Origin: Macrostomum hystrix
Lineage: Eukaryota; Platyhelminthes; Macrostomidae
Direction of reading: 5' to 3'
Length of the DNA: 64,000 nucleotides
NCBI GenBank assembly: GCA_950097015.1
Contig: CATNEN010000001.1
Location: 22,373,501 to 22,437,500, forward strand
Positions 42,770 to 53,013 of this stretch are shown one piece after another. Position numbers and translations under genes: made by a program. Position 1 is the first letter of the stretch. Every line of letters begins with the position of its first letter. The notes below the pieces were generated by a model. That model was not told where the DNA came from. It worked only from the letters and a program-made list of their open reading frames with translations, and ran no database searches.

Positions 42770-44380
42770 CCACAAAGAAAACTCTGGCATCATTTTTGAC
42801 GAGCTACCTTTTACCGACCCTAAGCGTTTTACCAAGGCCTTCAACAAGCAGTTCTTTGATCTAACTCACCCGGCCACCTCGAAAGACAGAAGCCAGACAC
42901 AAAGGGAAATCAGACACTCCCCCACCAGCGGCTTTCTGCTCACGTCCAGGGACGTCACGTTGGCCTTCAAAAGCTCCTCGCCGTCCAAAGCCACAGGCCC
43001 GGATGGCTTCTTCCCTATCGTCCTGAAGCACCTCGGCCCTTGGGGAATTGTCTTCATTTGCTGCCTTTTAAAACTGAGTCTTACCACCAGCATCATTGAT
43101 AGTTTTCACCACCACTATGCACCTGGACCTCGGGCAAGGTTGTGCCTCTCCTCAAAGCGGGCAAAGACGCCAGTCTCAGCTCGTCCTACAGGCCCATTTC
43201 CATCTTCCTCTTGCAGCAGGAAAAGTGCCTGCTGTCCACCTTTCAGAGTGCGCTTCCACTTCCCAGCTGGCAGCATGGCTTCCGTGCTGGGCACTCCACC
43301 GCCTCTGCCCTCACCAGTCTTACTACAAGTAGCTTCATAAGTAATGGCTACCATCAACCTAAACCTGCTGAGAGGACAGTGCTCGACGCGCTTGATCTGC
43401 AAAAAGCGTATGTCTGCGTACAGTATCTGTGTGCTTGTGTGCTCAGGAGTCAGCAAAATGGGCAGAATTGCCTCCTCGCTGGCTGCGGTTCTAGTGTCAC
43501 TAAATTATGTGCCACTGCCCACAGCCCTCCTGCAATTATTATTATTATTAAGCTCCTCTGGATGCTCTTTAACTCCAGCCTGCCGAAATGTCTCACCAGG
43601 TGGCTCATCTCACCAGTGCGTAACTCTGCGGTCGGAACACGAGAGTCCTCTTTCGTGGCTCGCTCTCCCCGGCAAGGCGTCTCAGAGCGGGCGTGCCTCA
43701 AGAGGGGTTCTGTCCCCGCTCCTCTTCGCCTTCTACATGAGTGACATCCCGGCTCCTCCTGTCAAGATCCAGCTCACAGCTCACAAGTCCTCCGCTAGAG
43801 CGAGCTCACGAGCTCAAACCATAAGTTCAACGCAGCTCTGACGATCTTCCTTTATGGAACTGCTGTCCCTACGGTTCACAACCCAAAGCTGCTTGGAGTC
43901 CATTTCGACCCGCTCCTGAAATTTCACCTGCACGCCGGCCATCACCGGTAGCATCAAAAGGAACAATAACATCCTGAAAGCCCTGTCTGGAAGCACCTGG
44001 GGACAAGATAAGGAGACTTTGCTCGTCACCAACAAAGCTATCTCCAGGGCCCACGTCAACTACTGCGCCCCTGTCTGGGCGCCTTACCTCAGCCCCACTC
44101 GCACCACCAGACCGCGCAGAACGCAGCGTTATCATTACCGGATGCCACAGCTGCTCGGGCACAGACCATCTCCATGACGAATGAACCATCCTGCCGGTGT
44201 CCTTCACTCCGAACTCCTGTCAGTGCAGTTCTGGGTGCAAGCGCTTCACCCGTGCCATCCGTGTCATCACCTCTCGCTCGATCCCGCATTCCGGCGGCAG
44301 CTTCGCTCGCCACTTACGCCACTAACTTCCTCAACGCGCACCAGCCGCTCCTCTGCCCTTCAGTGGGTCCGCTGATATAG
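42770..44380 (+). mobile_element. Decayed non-LTR retrotransposon (jockey/CR1-like RT)
   Basis: Across several frames on the plus strand I see LINE reverse-transcriptase blocks in order: SKATGPDGFFPIVLK, VPLLKAGKDASLSSSYRPIS, QHGFRAGHSTASAL, LDLQKAY, (SINE tail inserted), GVLSPLLFAFYMSDI, LLGVHFDPLL, ILKALSGSTWGQDKETLL and YCAPVWAPYL, then a C-terminal HLSLDPAFRR region. The catalytic YADD box is not preserved and frames are broken, so it is a dead copy. Confidence 0.88.
43405..43552 (+). mobile_element. SINE tail nested in the dead LINE
   Basis: The block TCTGCGTACAGTATCTGTGTG, then AGGAGTCAGCAAAATGGGCA, GTGTCACTAAATTATGTGCC and GCCCTCCTGCAATT with (ATT)n matches the SINE at 18398. It separates LINE codons for LDLQKA from those for LLWMLFNSSLPKCLTRW, so insertion happened after, or while, the LINE was present. 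Confidence 0.82.
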
Positions 44381-44471
44381 AACATAGCCCAAGAACGCAG
44401 ATATAGCCCAAGGCCCTATTCGCCGAGCTCTTCCCCGGAGAAGGTACTGGCCCTGGCCCGCCGAGTCAAGG

Positions 44472-44472
44472 T

Positions 44473-44511
<39 letters not shown>
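44472..44511. repeat. (AC)n microsatellite
   Basis: About 19 AC dinucleotides without interruption. Confidence 0.95.
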
Positions 44512-44513
<2 letters not shown>

Positions 44514-44570
44514 TGATTGAATACTTTTAAAAATACAGAAAACAAGAAAAGATAAATTCAATATTCGTCA

Positions 44571-44576
44571 TTTATT
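44571..44576 (-). promoter_or_regulatory. Candidate poly(A) signal for WDR83
   Basis: AATAAA on the minus strand about 340 nt downstream of the WDR83 stop codon. Confidence 0.35.
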
Positions 44577-44724
44577 AGCCGTGCAAATAAAAACATAGCA
44601 ATGCGCTTTACAAAGACAAAGTGAACGATAAACTTTGAAAAATATCTTACAAACATAAAGCATGTTAACATATCTCTTTGAAATGCAAATACGAGTACAA
44701 GCAAATCTTAATTGCCTTAATCAA

Positions 44725-44870
44725 GTACTACAGAACCGGGGTCACAAAGAGAATGTACTTTAAGACCTGTGGTTACAAAGAGAATGTACTTTAAGACCCG
44801 GGGTTACAAATGAAATGTACTTCAGACCCGGGGTCACAAAGAGAATTTACTTTAAGACCTGGGGTCAAAA
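44725..44870. repeat. Short ~31-bp tandem repeat downstream of WDR83
   Basis: About 4-5 copies of GACCYGGGGTCACAAAGAGA followed by ATGTACTTTAA, just beyond the 3' end of the WDR83 coding region. Confidence 0.85.
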
Positions 44871-44917
44871 TTCTTCGGTACATCACGACCCGTGAAAAAC
44901 AATCCTCATGTGATGCT

Positions 44918-46314
44918 TCAATGCCCAGAGTCTGGCTGAGCAGCAACCGAATCTGCCGGGTCGGCCCACAGGAAAATGGCGTCGCCCATGGCGGTGAGGA
45001 CGCGGCATCGACTGGGATGCGCCGAGATCGACTGCACAACGCCAGCTGACACGGACTTGGTCCTGGCTGTTGCATCAGGCGGCTGATGCCGCAGCCTGCA
45101 TCGCAGGTCGCCGGTGATCAGGTCCCAGCAAAGCAGCTCTCCAGATGCGCCAGCAGAGCCGGACAGAACCAGCGAGTCGCCGGCTGTGACATCACAGTCG
45201 ACGCACAGATCGGCCACGGAGTGCCCGGAGTAGCTGGCCAGGAGGTCGCCAGTGTCCCGATCGATCAGTCGAAGCCGGGCATCTGAACAGCTGGCTAATA
45301 GGCAGCGGCCGTCCCTGGTGGCAGCCAGGCCGACGAGCCCCAACCGGCCCAGGTGATCCTCGCTCAGCTGGCCCTTCCTGGCGTCGTAGCAGCGCAGGCA
45401 GCCGTCCAGACTGGCTGTGTAGATGCGCCAGGACTGCACAGTCACAGACGTGACGGAGTCTCTGGCGTCTGTCAGCAGCTGCACAGGAGCCGAGGCCCGA
45501 CTGCGCAGATCCCACAGGCGGACGGTGCAGTCCACAGAGCCGCTGGCAAGCAGGGTGGCGTCCGGACTGAAGGCTAGGGCGCTGACGCGAGCGAGGTGGC
45601 TGCGGTATCTGGGCGCCGGATTTTGGAGTTGAGAGTGAGCTCAATGGCAAGCTTAATTGGTAGATATCTTGATGTCTATCTCTAAGATTGTTTGAGTATG
45701 GGCGGCTTTCAATGGAATAACAAAGGATTGAAAAAATCTCACACAAAATCTCATTGAGATTTTTTAAAATCTCACTGATAATCTCATAGAGAATCGAAAA
45801 CAATCTGCATGATATTATCATAGAGAATCGCAGACAATCTCACCAAGAATCTCATAGAGAATCGCAGACAATCTCACTGAGAATCTGATAGAGAATCGAA
45901 GACAGTCTCACTGAGAATCTCATAGAGAATCGCAGACAGTCTCACCAAGAATCTCATAGAGAATCACAGACAATCTCATTGAGAATCTCCTTGAGAATCT
46001 TTTAATGAATCGCTGGCCAACAATCCCAATTCTCACTTTCTCACAGCGGTGCCGCTGGCCGTATCCCAGTAGGCCACCATCTTGTCCTCGCCACCGCTAG
46101 CCAGGTTGGCATTGTCGCAGGCGCAGGCCACAGTTAGCACATCTTGGCCGTGGCCCAGATAAGATCTGAGCAGCAGAGATTTAGCCGGATTCCACAGCTT
46201 CAAGGATTTGTCAGCGCCCCCAGTCAGGCAGTAGTTGCCATCGGCGTTGAATCGAACGCACCTGACCGCGCCCTGGCCGCAAACTGTGCGACACTGCAGC
46301 TGCTCAGGCGCGGC
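44918..46314 (-). CDS. WDR83: WD repeat protein WDR83 (MORG1)
   Basis: Two exons on the minus strand, 46314-46037 and 45608-44918, join in phase 2 to give 322 codons before the stop (human 315 residues). WDR83/MORG1 is a seven-bladed WD40 scaffold in ERK signalling that also associates with the spliceosome. Seen: CGQGAVRCVRFNADGNYCL, DKSLKLWNP, YLGHGQDVL, SGGEDKMVAYWD, AVRKYRSHLARV across the junction, SGSVDCTVRLWD, DARDSVTSV, GVVQSISAHP and LTAMGDAI, all in the human order. Exon 1 begins at an acceptor (ACTAATTCAG) in phase 0 and has no ATG ahead of the first WD repeat; an AUG placed right at the junction would give an N-terminus of the expected length. The start is therefore unresolved: a spliced leader may supply it, or a tiny upstream exon exists. 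Confidence 0.92.
45770..46015. repeat. 34-bp minisatellite in the WDR83 intron
   Basis: About 7 copies of a unit with TCTCATAGAGAATCGCAGAC and AATCTCACYRAGAA. It fills most of the 428-bp intron (45609-46036). Confidence 0.9.
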
Positions 46315-46316
46315 CT
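46315..46316 (-). promoter_or_regulatory. Predicted (trans-)splice acceptor AG of WDR83
   Basis: On the minus strand the sequence TTTTTACAAAACTAATTCAG ends here, followed at once by the phase-0 open frame (GCC GCG CCT GAG). No ATG-bearing exon was recognised in the 630 bp before the next array. Confidence 0.5.
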
Positions 46317-46944
46317 GAATTAGTTTTGTAAAAATTGTAAATTAGAACATTCGTTTTCGTTAGTACGCTACTGACAGTAGGCTAACTGAACATGTATGTA
46401 TTTTTTCTTAAAAAGTAAAAAAATAATGAAGTCCTGATAAACGCTTTAGTCCTAGTTTTTCTTACAATTTTATTCGCAGCTAAGCAGTCACGATGATTAA
46501 AAAACGGGAATAATATAAAAACGGGGCTTATTTATTTCTGCTAACAATAGAAAATCATCGCTACAATAATTGCATGCAGAACATAGCGTTAATAATAATG
46601 TTAGCAAGCAAGATTATTGATCATAAAATAAGGTCATTTGCTCATCATCAGAACAGTAGGAATTTTCATCTCTGTACAATTAGAATACTTCAACAAGGCA
46701 TCCAGCCTTAACAAACTTGCTATTGGGGAAGAAATAAACACTATTAGAAAACTAGGATAATAGCAAGAAATATGAAACCATGCTTGATGTCCATCTTGTC
46801 ATTTTTAAGAAAAAAACATTTCGAAGGTATTTAAATTTGGTATATTAAAGGTATATTGAAATAAATCGCTGCAGGTAGAAATATATCAGAATTAAAGAAA
46901 TGTAACTAGGTATATCAGGTACAGCGGAACTTTGTGCTGAGCTT

Positions 46945-48615
46945 TGAATGGATTGGGATCATAGCCATAACCTTAGAATGGATTGGGATCATGGCCATAA
47001 CCTTAGAATGGATTGGGGTCATAGCCATAACCTTAGAATGGATTGGGATCATGGCCATAACCTTAGAATGGATTGGGGTCATAGCCATAACCTTAGAATG
47101 GATTGGGATCATAGCCATAACCTTAGAATGGATTGGGGTCATAGCCATAACCTTAGAATGGATTGGGATCATGGCCATAACCTTAGAATACATTGGGATC
47201 ATGGCCATAACCTTAGAATGGATTGGGATCATGGCCATAACCTTAGAATGGATTGGGATCATAGCCATAACCTTAGAATGGATTGGGATCATAGCCATAA
47301 CCTTAGAATGGATTGGGATCATAGCCATAACCTTAGAAGGGATTGGGATCATAGCCATAACCTTAGAAGGGATTGGGATCATAGTTATGACCTCTGGTGG
47401 GATTGGGATAATAGTTATAACATCTGAAGGGATTAGGATCACAGTCATGACCTCTAAAAGGGATTGGGATCACAGTCACGACCTATAAAAGGGATTGGGA
47501 TCACAGTCATGACCTCTAAAAGGGATTGGGATCACAGTCATGACCTCTAAAAGGGATTGGGATCACAGTCACGACCTCTGAAGGGATTGGGATCATAGTC
47601 ATGACCTCTGAAGGGATTGGGATCACAGTCATGACCTCTGACGGGATTGGGATCATAGTCACGACCTCTGAAGGGATTGGGATCATAGTCACGACCTCTG
47701 AAGGGATTGGGATCATAGTCACGACCTCTGAAGGGATTGGGATCACAGTCACGACCTCTGATGGGATTGGGATCATAGTCACGACCTCTGAAGGGATTGG
47801 GATCACAGTCACGACCTCTGAAGGGATTGGGATCATAGTCACGACCTCTGAAGGGATTGGGATCATAGTCACGACCTCTGAAGGGATTGGGATCATAGTC
47901 ACGACCTCTGAAGGGATTGGGATCACAGTCACGACCTCTGATGGGATTGGGATCATAGTCACGACCTCTGAAGGGATTGGGATCACAGTCACGACCTCTG
48001 AAGGGATTGGGATCACAGTCATGACCTCTGACGGGATTGGGTTCATAGTCACGACCTCTGACGGGATTGGGATCACAGTCACGACCTCTGACGGGATTGG
48101 GATCATAGTCACGACCTCTGAAGGTATTGGGATCATAGTCACGACCTCTGACGGGATTGGGAACATAGTCACGACCTCTGAAGGGATTGGGATCATAGTC
48201 ACGACCTCTGAAGGGATTGGGATCATAGTCACGACCTCTGAAGGTATTGGGATCATAGTCACGACCTCTGACGGGATTGGGATCATAGTCACGACCTCTG
48301 AAGGGATTGGGATCATAGTCACGATCTATAAAAAGGGATTGGGATCATAGTCACGACCTCTGAAGGGATTGGGATCACAGTCACGACCTCTGAGGGGATT
48401 GGGATCACAGTCACGACCTCTGAAGGGATTGGGATCACAGTCACGACCTCTGAAGGGATTGGGATCACAGTCACGACCTCTGAAGGGATTGGGATCACAG
48501 TCACGACCTCTGAAGGGATTGGGATCACAGTCACGACCTCTGAAGGGATTGGGATCACAGTCACGACCTCTGAAGGGATTGGGATCATAGTCAAGACCTC
48601 TGACGGGATTGGGAT
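46945..48615. repeat. 30-bp minisatellite with two unit families (WDR83 / myotubularin gap)
   Basis: About 55 units share the core GATTGGGATCATAG. In the left block (46945-47345) units end in CCATAACCTTAGAATG; in the right block (about 47410-48615) they end in TCACGACCTCTGAAGG. A short transition (47345-47540) has mixed units (AAGG, TTATGACCTCTGGTGG, CTCTAAAAGG). The right block is further split by ATAG/ACAG alternation. Period 30 leaves several frames open; none is a gene. Confidence 0.95.
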
Positions 48616-48801
48616 TGAAATTATTGATATTACGAGTACAACCACAATTATAGATAATAATTAGTGATTAAAAGTACCCAAATCAATGAAATCTAAATAA
48701 ACAAACACACACAGTACACAAAGCGGAGGTCAAGTTCGATGCAAATTTGTTAAAATCTCTAGCGACGAAACTCAATAGCAAACTGTCAGCAAAGTGCTCA
48801 G

Positions 48802-51800
48802 CTACTGAGCAGCCATGGGTGGAGAGATGCGCCTCACGCCACTGACAGACTCGCTGCTGTTGCTGCTGATGCCGCCAGCCGAGTTGTCCGCGCTGACAGC
48901 CGCTCGCTTGGCGGCAACGGTTGCCAGGGCGACGGAGTTCTGGCTAGCAACGGCCCGATGCTGCGCCTGCAGGTACTGCTGTTCCTCAATTAGCATTCGC
49001 TGATGCCGCTGCAGTAAGGGCTCCTGGAGTCGGCAGTGGGCGTGATGCCTCAGGTAGTAGCCGGACCAGAAGCGCAGGAACTGGGCGGAGTGCTGCGGCT
49101 TCAGCACCTGTGGCGAGAATAGCCGTCAGGTTCATGCTGGTTCTGATATTAACACGAAAATCAAACAGGTTCTCGCCAGTTTTTTCTTTGAACGAAGCAG
49201 CGCAGACATTTTAGATTCTTATAGAACAATAAAAAAGCTGCCAGCAATCTACAATAAAGGAGGATTCCCCCAAAGTCATGGGGGATTCCCTCAAAATTCT
49301 AAGAGTTTTCTCCTAAAATCAAGAGTGATTTCTTCTAAAGTCTTGAGGGATTTCGTTTTAAAATCATGAGGGATTTCCTTCTAAAATCATGAGGGATTCC
49401 TTTCTAAAATCATGAGGGATTTCCTTCTAAAATCATGAGGGAATCCCTTCTAAAATCATGAGGGATTTCCTTCTAAAATCATGAGGGATTCCCTTCTAAA
49501 ATCATGAGGGATTCCCTTCTAAAATCATGAGGGATTCCCTTCTAAAATCATGAGGGATTTCCTACTAAAATCATGAGGGAATCCCTTCTAAAATCATGAG
49601 GGATTTCCTTCTAAAATCATGAGGGATTTCCTTCTAAAATCATGAGGGATTCCCTTCTAAAATCATCAGGGATTTCCTATTAAAATCATGAGTGATTTCC
49701 TTCTAAAATCATGAGGGATTCCCTTCTAAAATCATGAGGGATTCCCTTCTAAAATCATGAGGGATTCCCTTCTAAAATCATCAGGGATTTCCTATTGAAA
49801 TCATGAGGGATTTCCTACTAAAATCATGAGGGATTCCCTTCTAAAATCATGAGGGATTCCCTTCTAAAATCATGAGGGATTCCCTTCTAAAATCATGAGG
49901 GATTCCCTTCTAAAATCATCAGGGATTTCCTATTAAATTCATGAGGGATTTCCTACTAAAATCATGAGGGATTCCCTTCTAAAATCATGAGGGAATCCCT
50001 TCTAAAATCATGAGGGATTCCCTACTAAAATCATGAGGGAATCCCTTATAAATTCATGAGGGATTCCCTTCTAAAACCATGAGGGATTTCCTACTAAAAT
50101 CATGAGGGATTGGCCCCAAAGTCAAGGTATTTTCCCGTAAAATAATGAGTAAAATAATAACTGCTCAGTTCATGGACTGTGGGAGGCCACCACGCCCGCC
50201 AAGATTTCTACCCCAGCTGATGCTGGCAATTTTTTTACTGCTGGGTAAAGAAGGATGTGAATCGTGAAATTGACTGTCTTGCCTAATAAAACCGATTGTT
50301 TGGACCTTGGACTTGAGATTCGAACTCACGACCTCTCATGATCATAAGTCTTAAGCCAACAACACTGGTCTACGAAGCTTTAGAGCATTTAATCAATTAA
50401 AATTACTTCTTATATTTAGAATGATTGAGAACCCGTACACACACACATTGGAATTACCTGATACCGACCAGCAGCATAATGCGGATTAGTGTAATTAGTA
50501 ACCATGGAATTGACCAGAGACCACAGCGAGTGAGTCTTGGTTCTGATCTTCACTCGCTCCTGATCGCAATTGCCCAAGAAGGTGCCAAATCGATTGCTGT
50601 ACAGGTGTTCCATGATGGTAATGAGCAGGTGTTCATTGAACTCAAATGCGTTCGGGAACTGATGAGTGAGCTGCCACACGCATTCGATGAACTGCAAGAA
50701 CACTGGAGACCGTTCGCTGTCCGACGGATTATCCTCAAGGAAGCCGATGCGCTTGGCAAACTGGTGACCCATCGAGCACCTGTGCGGTTTCGCATAATTA
50801 ACTTGTGTTAATTATAATGTCTAGTAGAGGATCTACAGTTGTGAAAGGCTAACATTGGTAGCTATAGACAACTGTGACAAAATGTCAGGTAACCAATTTC
50901 AGGTACTTCAGTTGACTAAATCTACCAATTTCAGGTACTTCAGTTGACTAAATCAACCAATTTCAGGTACTTCAGTTGACTAAATCTACAAACTTCAGGT
51001 ACTTCAGTTGACTAAATCTACAAACTTCAGGTACTTCAGTTGACTAAAGCTACCAATTTCAGGTACTTCAGTTGACTATAGCTACCAATTTCAGGTACTT
51101 CAGTTGACTAAATCTACCAATTTCAGGTACTTCAGTTGACTATAGCTACCAATTTCAGGTACTTCAGTTGACTAAATCTACCAATTTCAGGTACTTCAGT
51201 TGACTAAATCTACAAACTTCAGGTACTTCAGTTGACTAAATCTACAAACTTCAGGTACTTCAGTTGACTATAGCTACCAATTTCAGGTACTTCAGTTGAC
51301 TAAAGCTACCAATTTCAGGTACTTCAGTTGACTATAGCTACCAATTTCAGGTACTTCAGTTGACTAAATCTACAAACTTCAGGTACTTCAGTTGACTAAA
51401 TCAACCAATTTCAGGTACATCAGATGACTATAGCTACCAATTTCAGGTACTTCAGTTGAATATAGCTACCAATTTCAGGTACATCAGATGACTATAGCTA
51501 CCAATTTCAGGTACTTCAGTTGACTAAATCTACCAATTTCAGGTACATCAGATGACTACCAACTTCAATACACTCCAGTTGGCTATTAAAGCTAAAATGC
51601 TCTGTTTAAAATTTGCTATCAAACACAGTCTACATTGCCGTAGAGTCAAAAGTGAGCAGCTGTTCTCATAGCTCACCACTCTTTCTCAATGAGCGCTTCA
51701 AAGCCGCGTACAGTCCTGTAGTACGGATCAAGGCAGAGCATGGACAGCGAGGTGAGTTGAGCAGTTCGGTCCCAGCCATCTGAGCAGTGCACCAGCACTG

Positions 51801-53013
51801 AGTACTTCTCTGAGCCAACCTTGTGCACAATGTACACCACTCCAACTAGAATCTGGCGAATGTGGCCCAGCCATTGGGTGTTCTCAAGGCAGCTGAGAAA
51901 CTTCACCGACTCAAGCGCTGGCCAGCAGATTTCGCGCAGCTTGCGCAATGACTCGCGCATCACGTGAATGTTTTGAATGTCAACAAAGGCCACCTCGACT
52001 GTGTTGTTGTAGTCCGCCACCGCCTCGTAGCCGCCGCCTTTGCCTCGATTGGCCACAGCGTTGGTCTTCGGCCGGGCGTCGATAATGCACAGAGAAGTTG
52101 TCTGGCCATTGTTGTTGAGTATCTTGGCCAGAAAGCGCTCGTCCTCTTGACAGCGCTTCCCGGCTAGACCCACCATGGGCTGGGAGCATCGCGTGATGGA
52201 GGCCCGGGTGTCCCTGTCCAGCCAGCTCAGCACGGGCACGCGGCTGCGGCTCCTGTAGGCCGCGCACTTGCGCAGATCTTCATCAGTGATCTCGGTGGGA
52301 ATGGCGAACAGTTGGGGATAGGTGGAACAAAGACTATAGTCTCTGTTTAACTCGCACACCTTCCACACCGAACCAGCAGTCCGGATGCCCAATCGCTCGA
52401 ACTCCAGCATGGGATTGTAGACATCCCAGCCCTGCTCAGTCAGCTGGGGCATGGCTTTCCAATAGTCTATGGCAAACAGTATCAGGCTGGAACTGCCCAG
52501 ACTGGAGCCCGGGCGAAAGGTGAGCCGCTGCAGAGCCTCAAAGATATTGTGCCTGGAATTGTTCTGCGTAGGCGCCTTGCTCAGCTGCAGCCGCAGCGAG
52601 AAGAAATCCTTGCACGTCACCTCGATGCCGTACTTATCGCCTCGGCTATTAGCGCCGCCGAATTTCTCCAGCTTGCTGATGCTGCCCAGCGCAATGTCCA
52701 CCGTCTCCTGTGGAGAATTGGCCGAAGCGAAGTGCAAACGGTAGTTGGTGAGCAGCAGGCTGCCCTGGATGGCTCGCTCGTTCAACGGCTCCACCTTGGA
52801 CACGTACTGCTCACTCTCTTTGATTACGATATGCTCAGTCTCGCCTGGTAGCAGATCAACATCGGGAAACTGGCCGGCACCGCTGTTGGCTCCGCTGGCA
52901 CCGCCACCGCCTCTACCAGAGGGCCCTAAACTGGACAATGAGGATTCGGACCTAGCAGAAGGTGTGCCAGCCCTACCTGTGCCAGCCTGCTCAGCTGCAG
53001 CTTGGCTGGACAT
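48802..53013 (-). CDS. MTMR2: Myotubularin-related phosphoinositide 3-phosphatase (MTM1/MTMR1/MTMR2 type)
   Basis: Three exons on the minus strand, 53013-51677, 50779-50458 and 49107-48802, give 654 residues (human MTMR2 643). It removes the 3-phosphate from PI3P and PI(3,5)P2 on endosomal membranes. Seen: Ser/Gly-rich N-terminus, LLPGE, a PH-GRAM domain at about 60-170 ([17 protein letters not shown]-like), phosphatase core with C410-S-D-G-W-D-R416 (the CX5R loop HCSDGWDRT) so an active enzyme, then [27 protein letters not shown], and a shorter, Ala/Ser-rich C-terminus with a Gln-rich helix. ATG 53013 sits 7 nt behind TATTGCAG, fitting a short trans-spliced leader. Introns are GT-AG. Subtype within MTM1/MTMR1/MTMR2 is not certain. 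Confidence 0.94.
49255..50125. repeat. 23-bp minisatellite in myotubularin intron 2
   Basis: About 37 copies of GGGATTCCCTTCTAAAATCA plus TGA, with TTTCCT and AATCCC variants. It makes up most of the 1.35-kb intron. Confidence 0.95.
50280..50372 (-). other. tRNA-like relic in myotubularin intron 2
   Basis: The minus strand reads GGTCGTGAGTTCGAATCTCA, a good B-box and T-arm, preceded by AAGACTTATGATCATGAG, resembling the anticodon arm of elongator tRNA-Met. Acceptor and D arms do not pair, so it is probably a tRNA pseudogene or the head of another SINE, different from the family at 18398. Confidence 0.45.
50890..51575. repeat. 32-bp minisatellite in myotubularin intron 1
   Basis: About 21 copies of CCAATTTCAGGTACTTCAGT plus TGACTAAATCTA, with TATAGC and ACAAAC variants. 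It fills most of the 0.9-kb intron (50780-51676). Confidence 0.95.

Noticed and set aside
46915-48645. Long frames on both strands over the 30-bp array
   Set aside because: Repeat-only peptides (for example TMIPIPSEVV); the period is a multiple of three.
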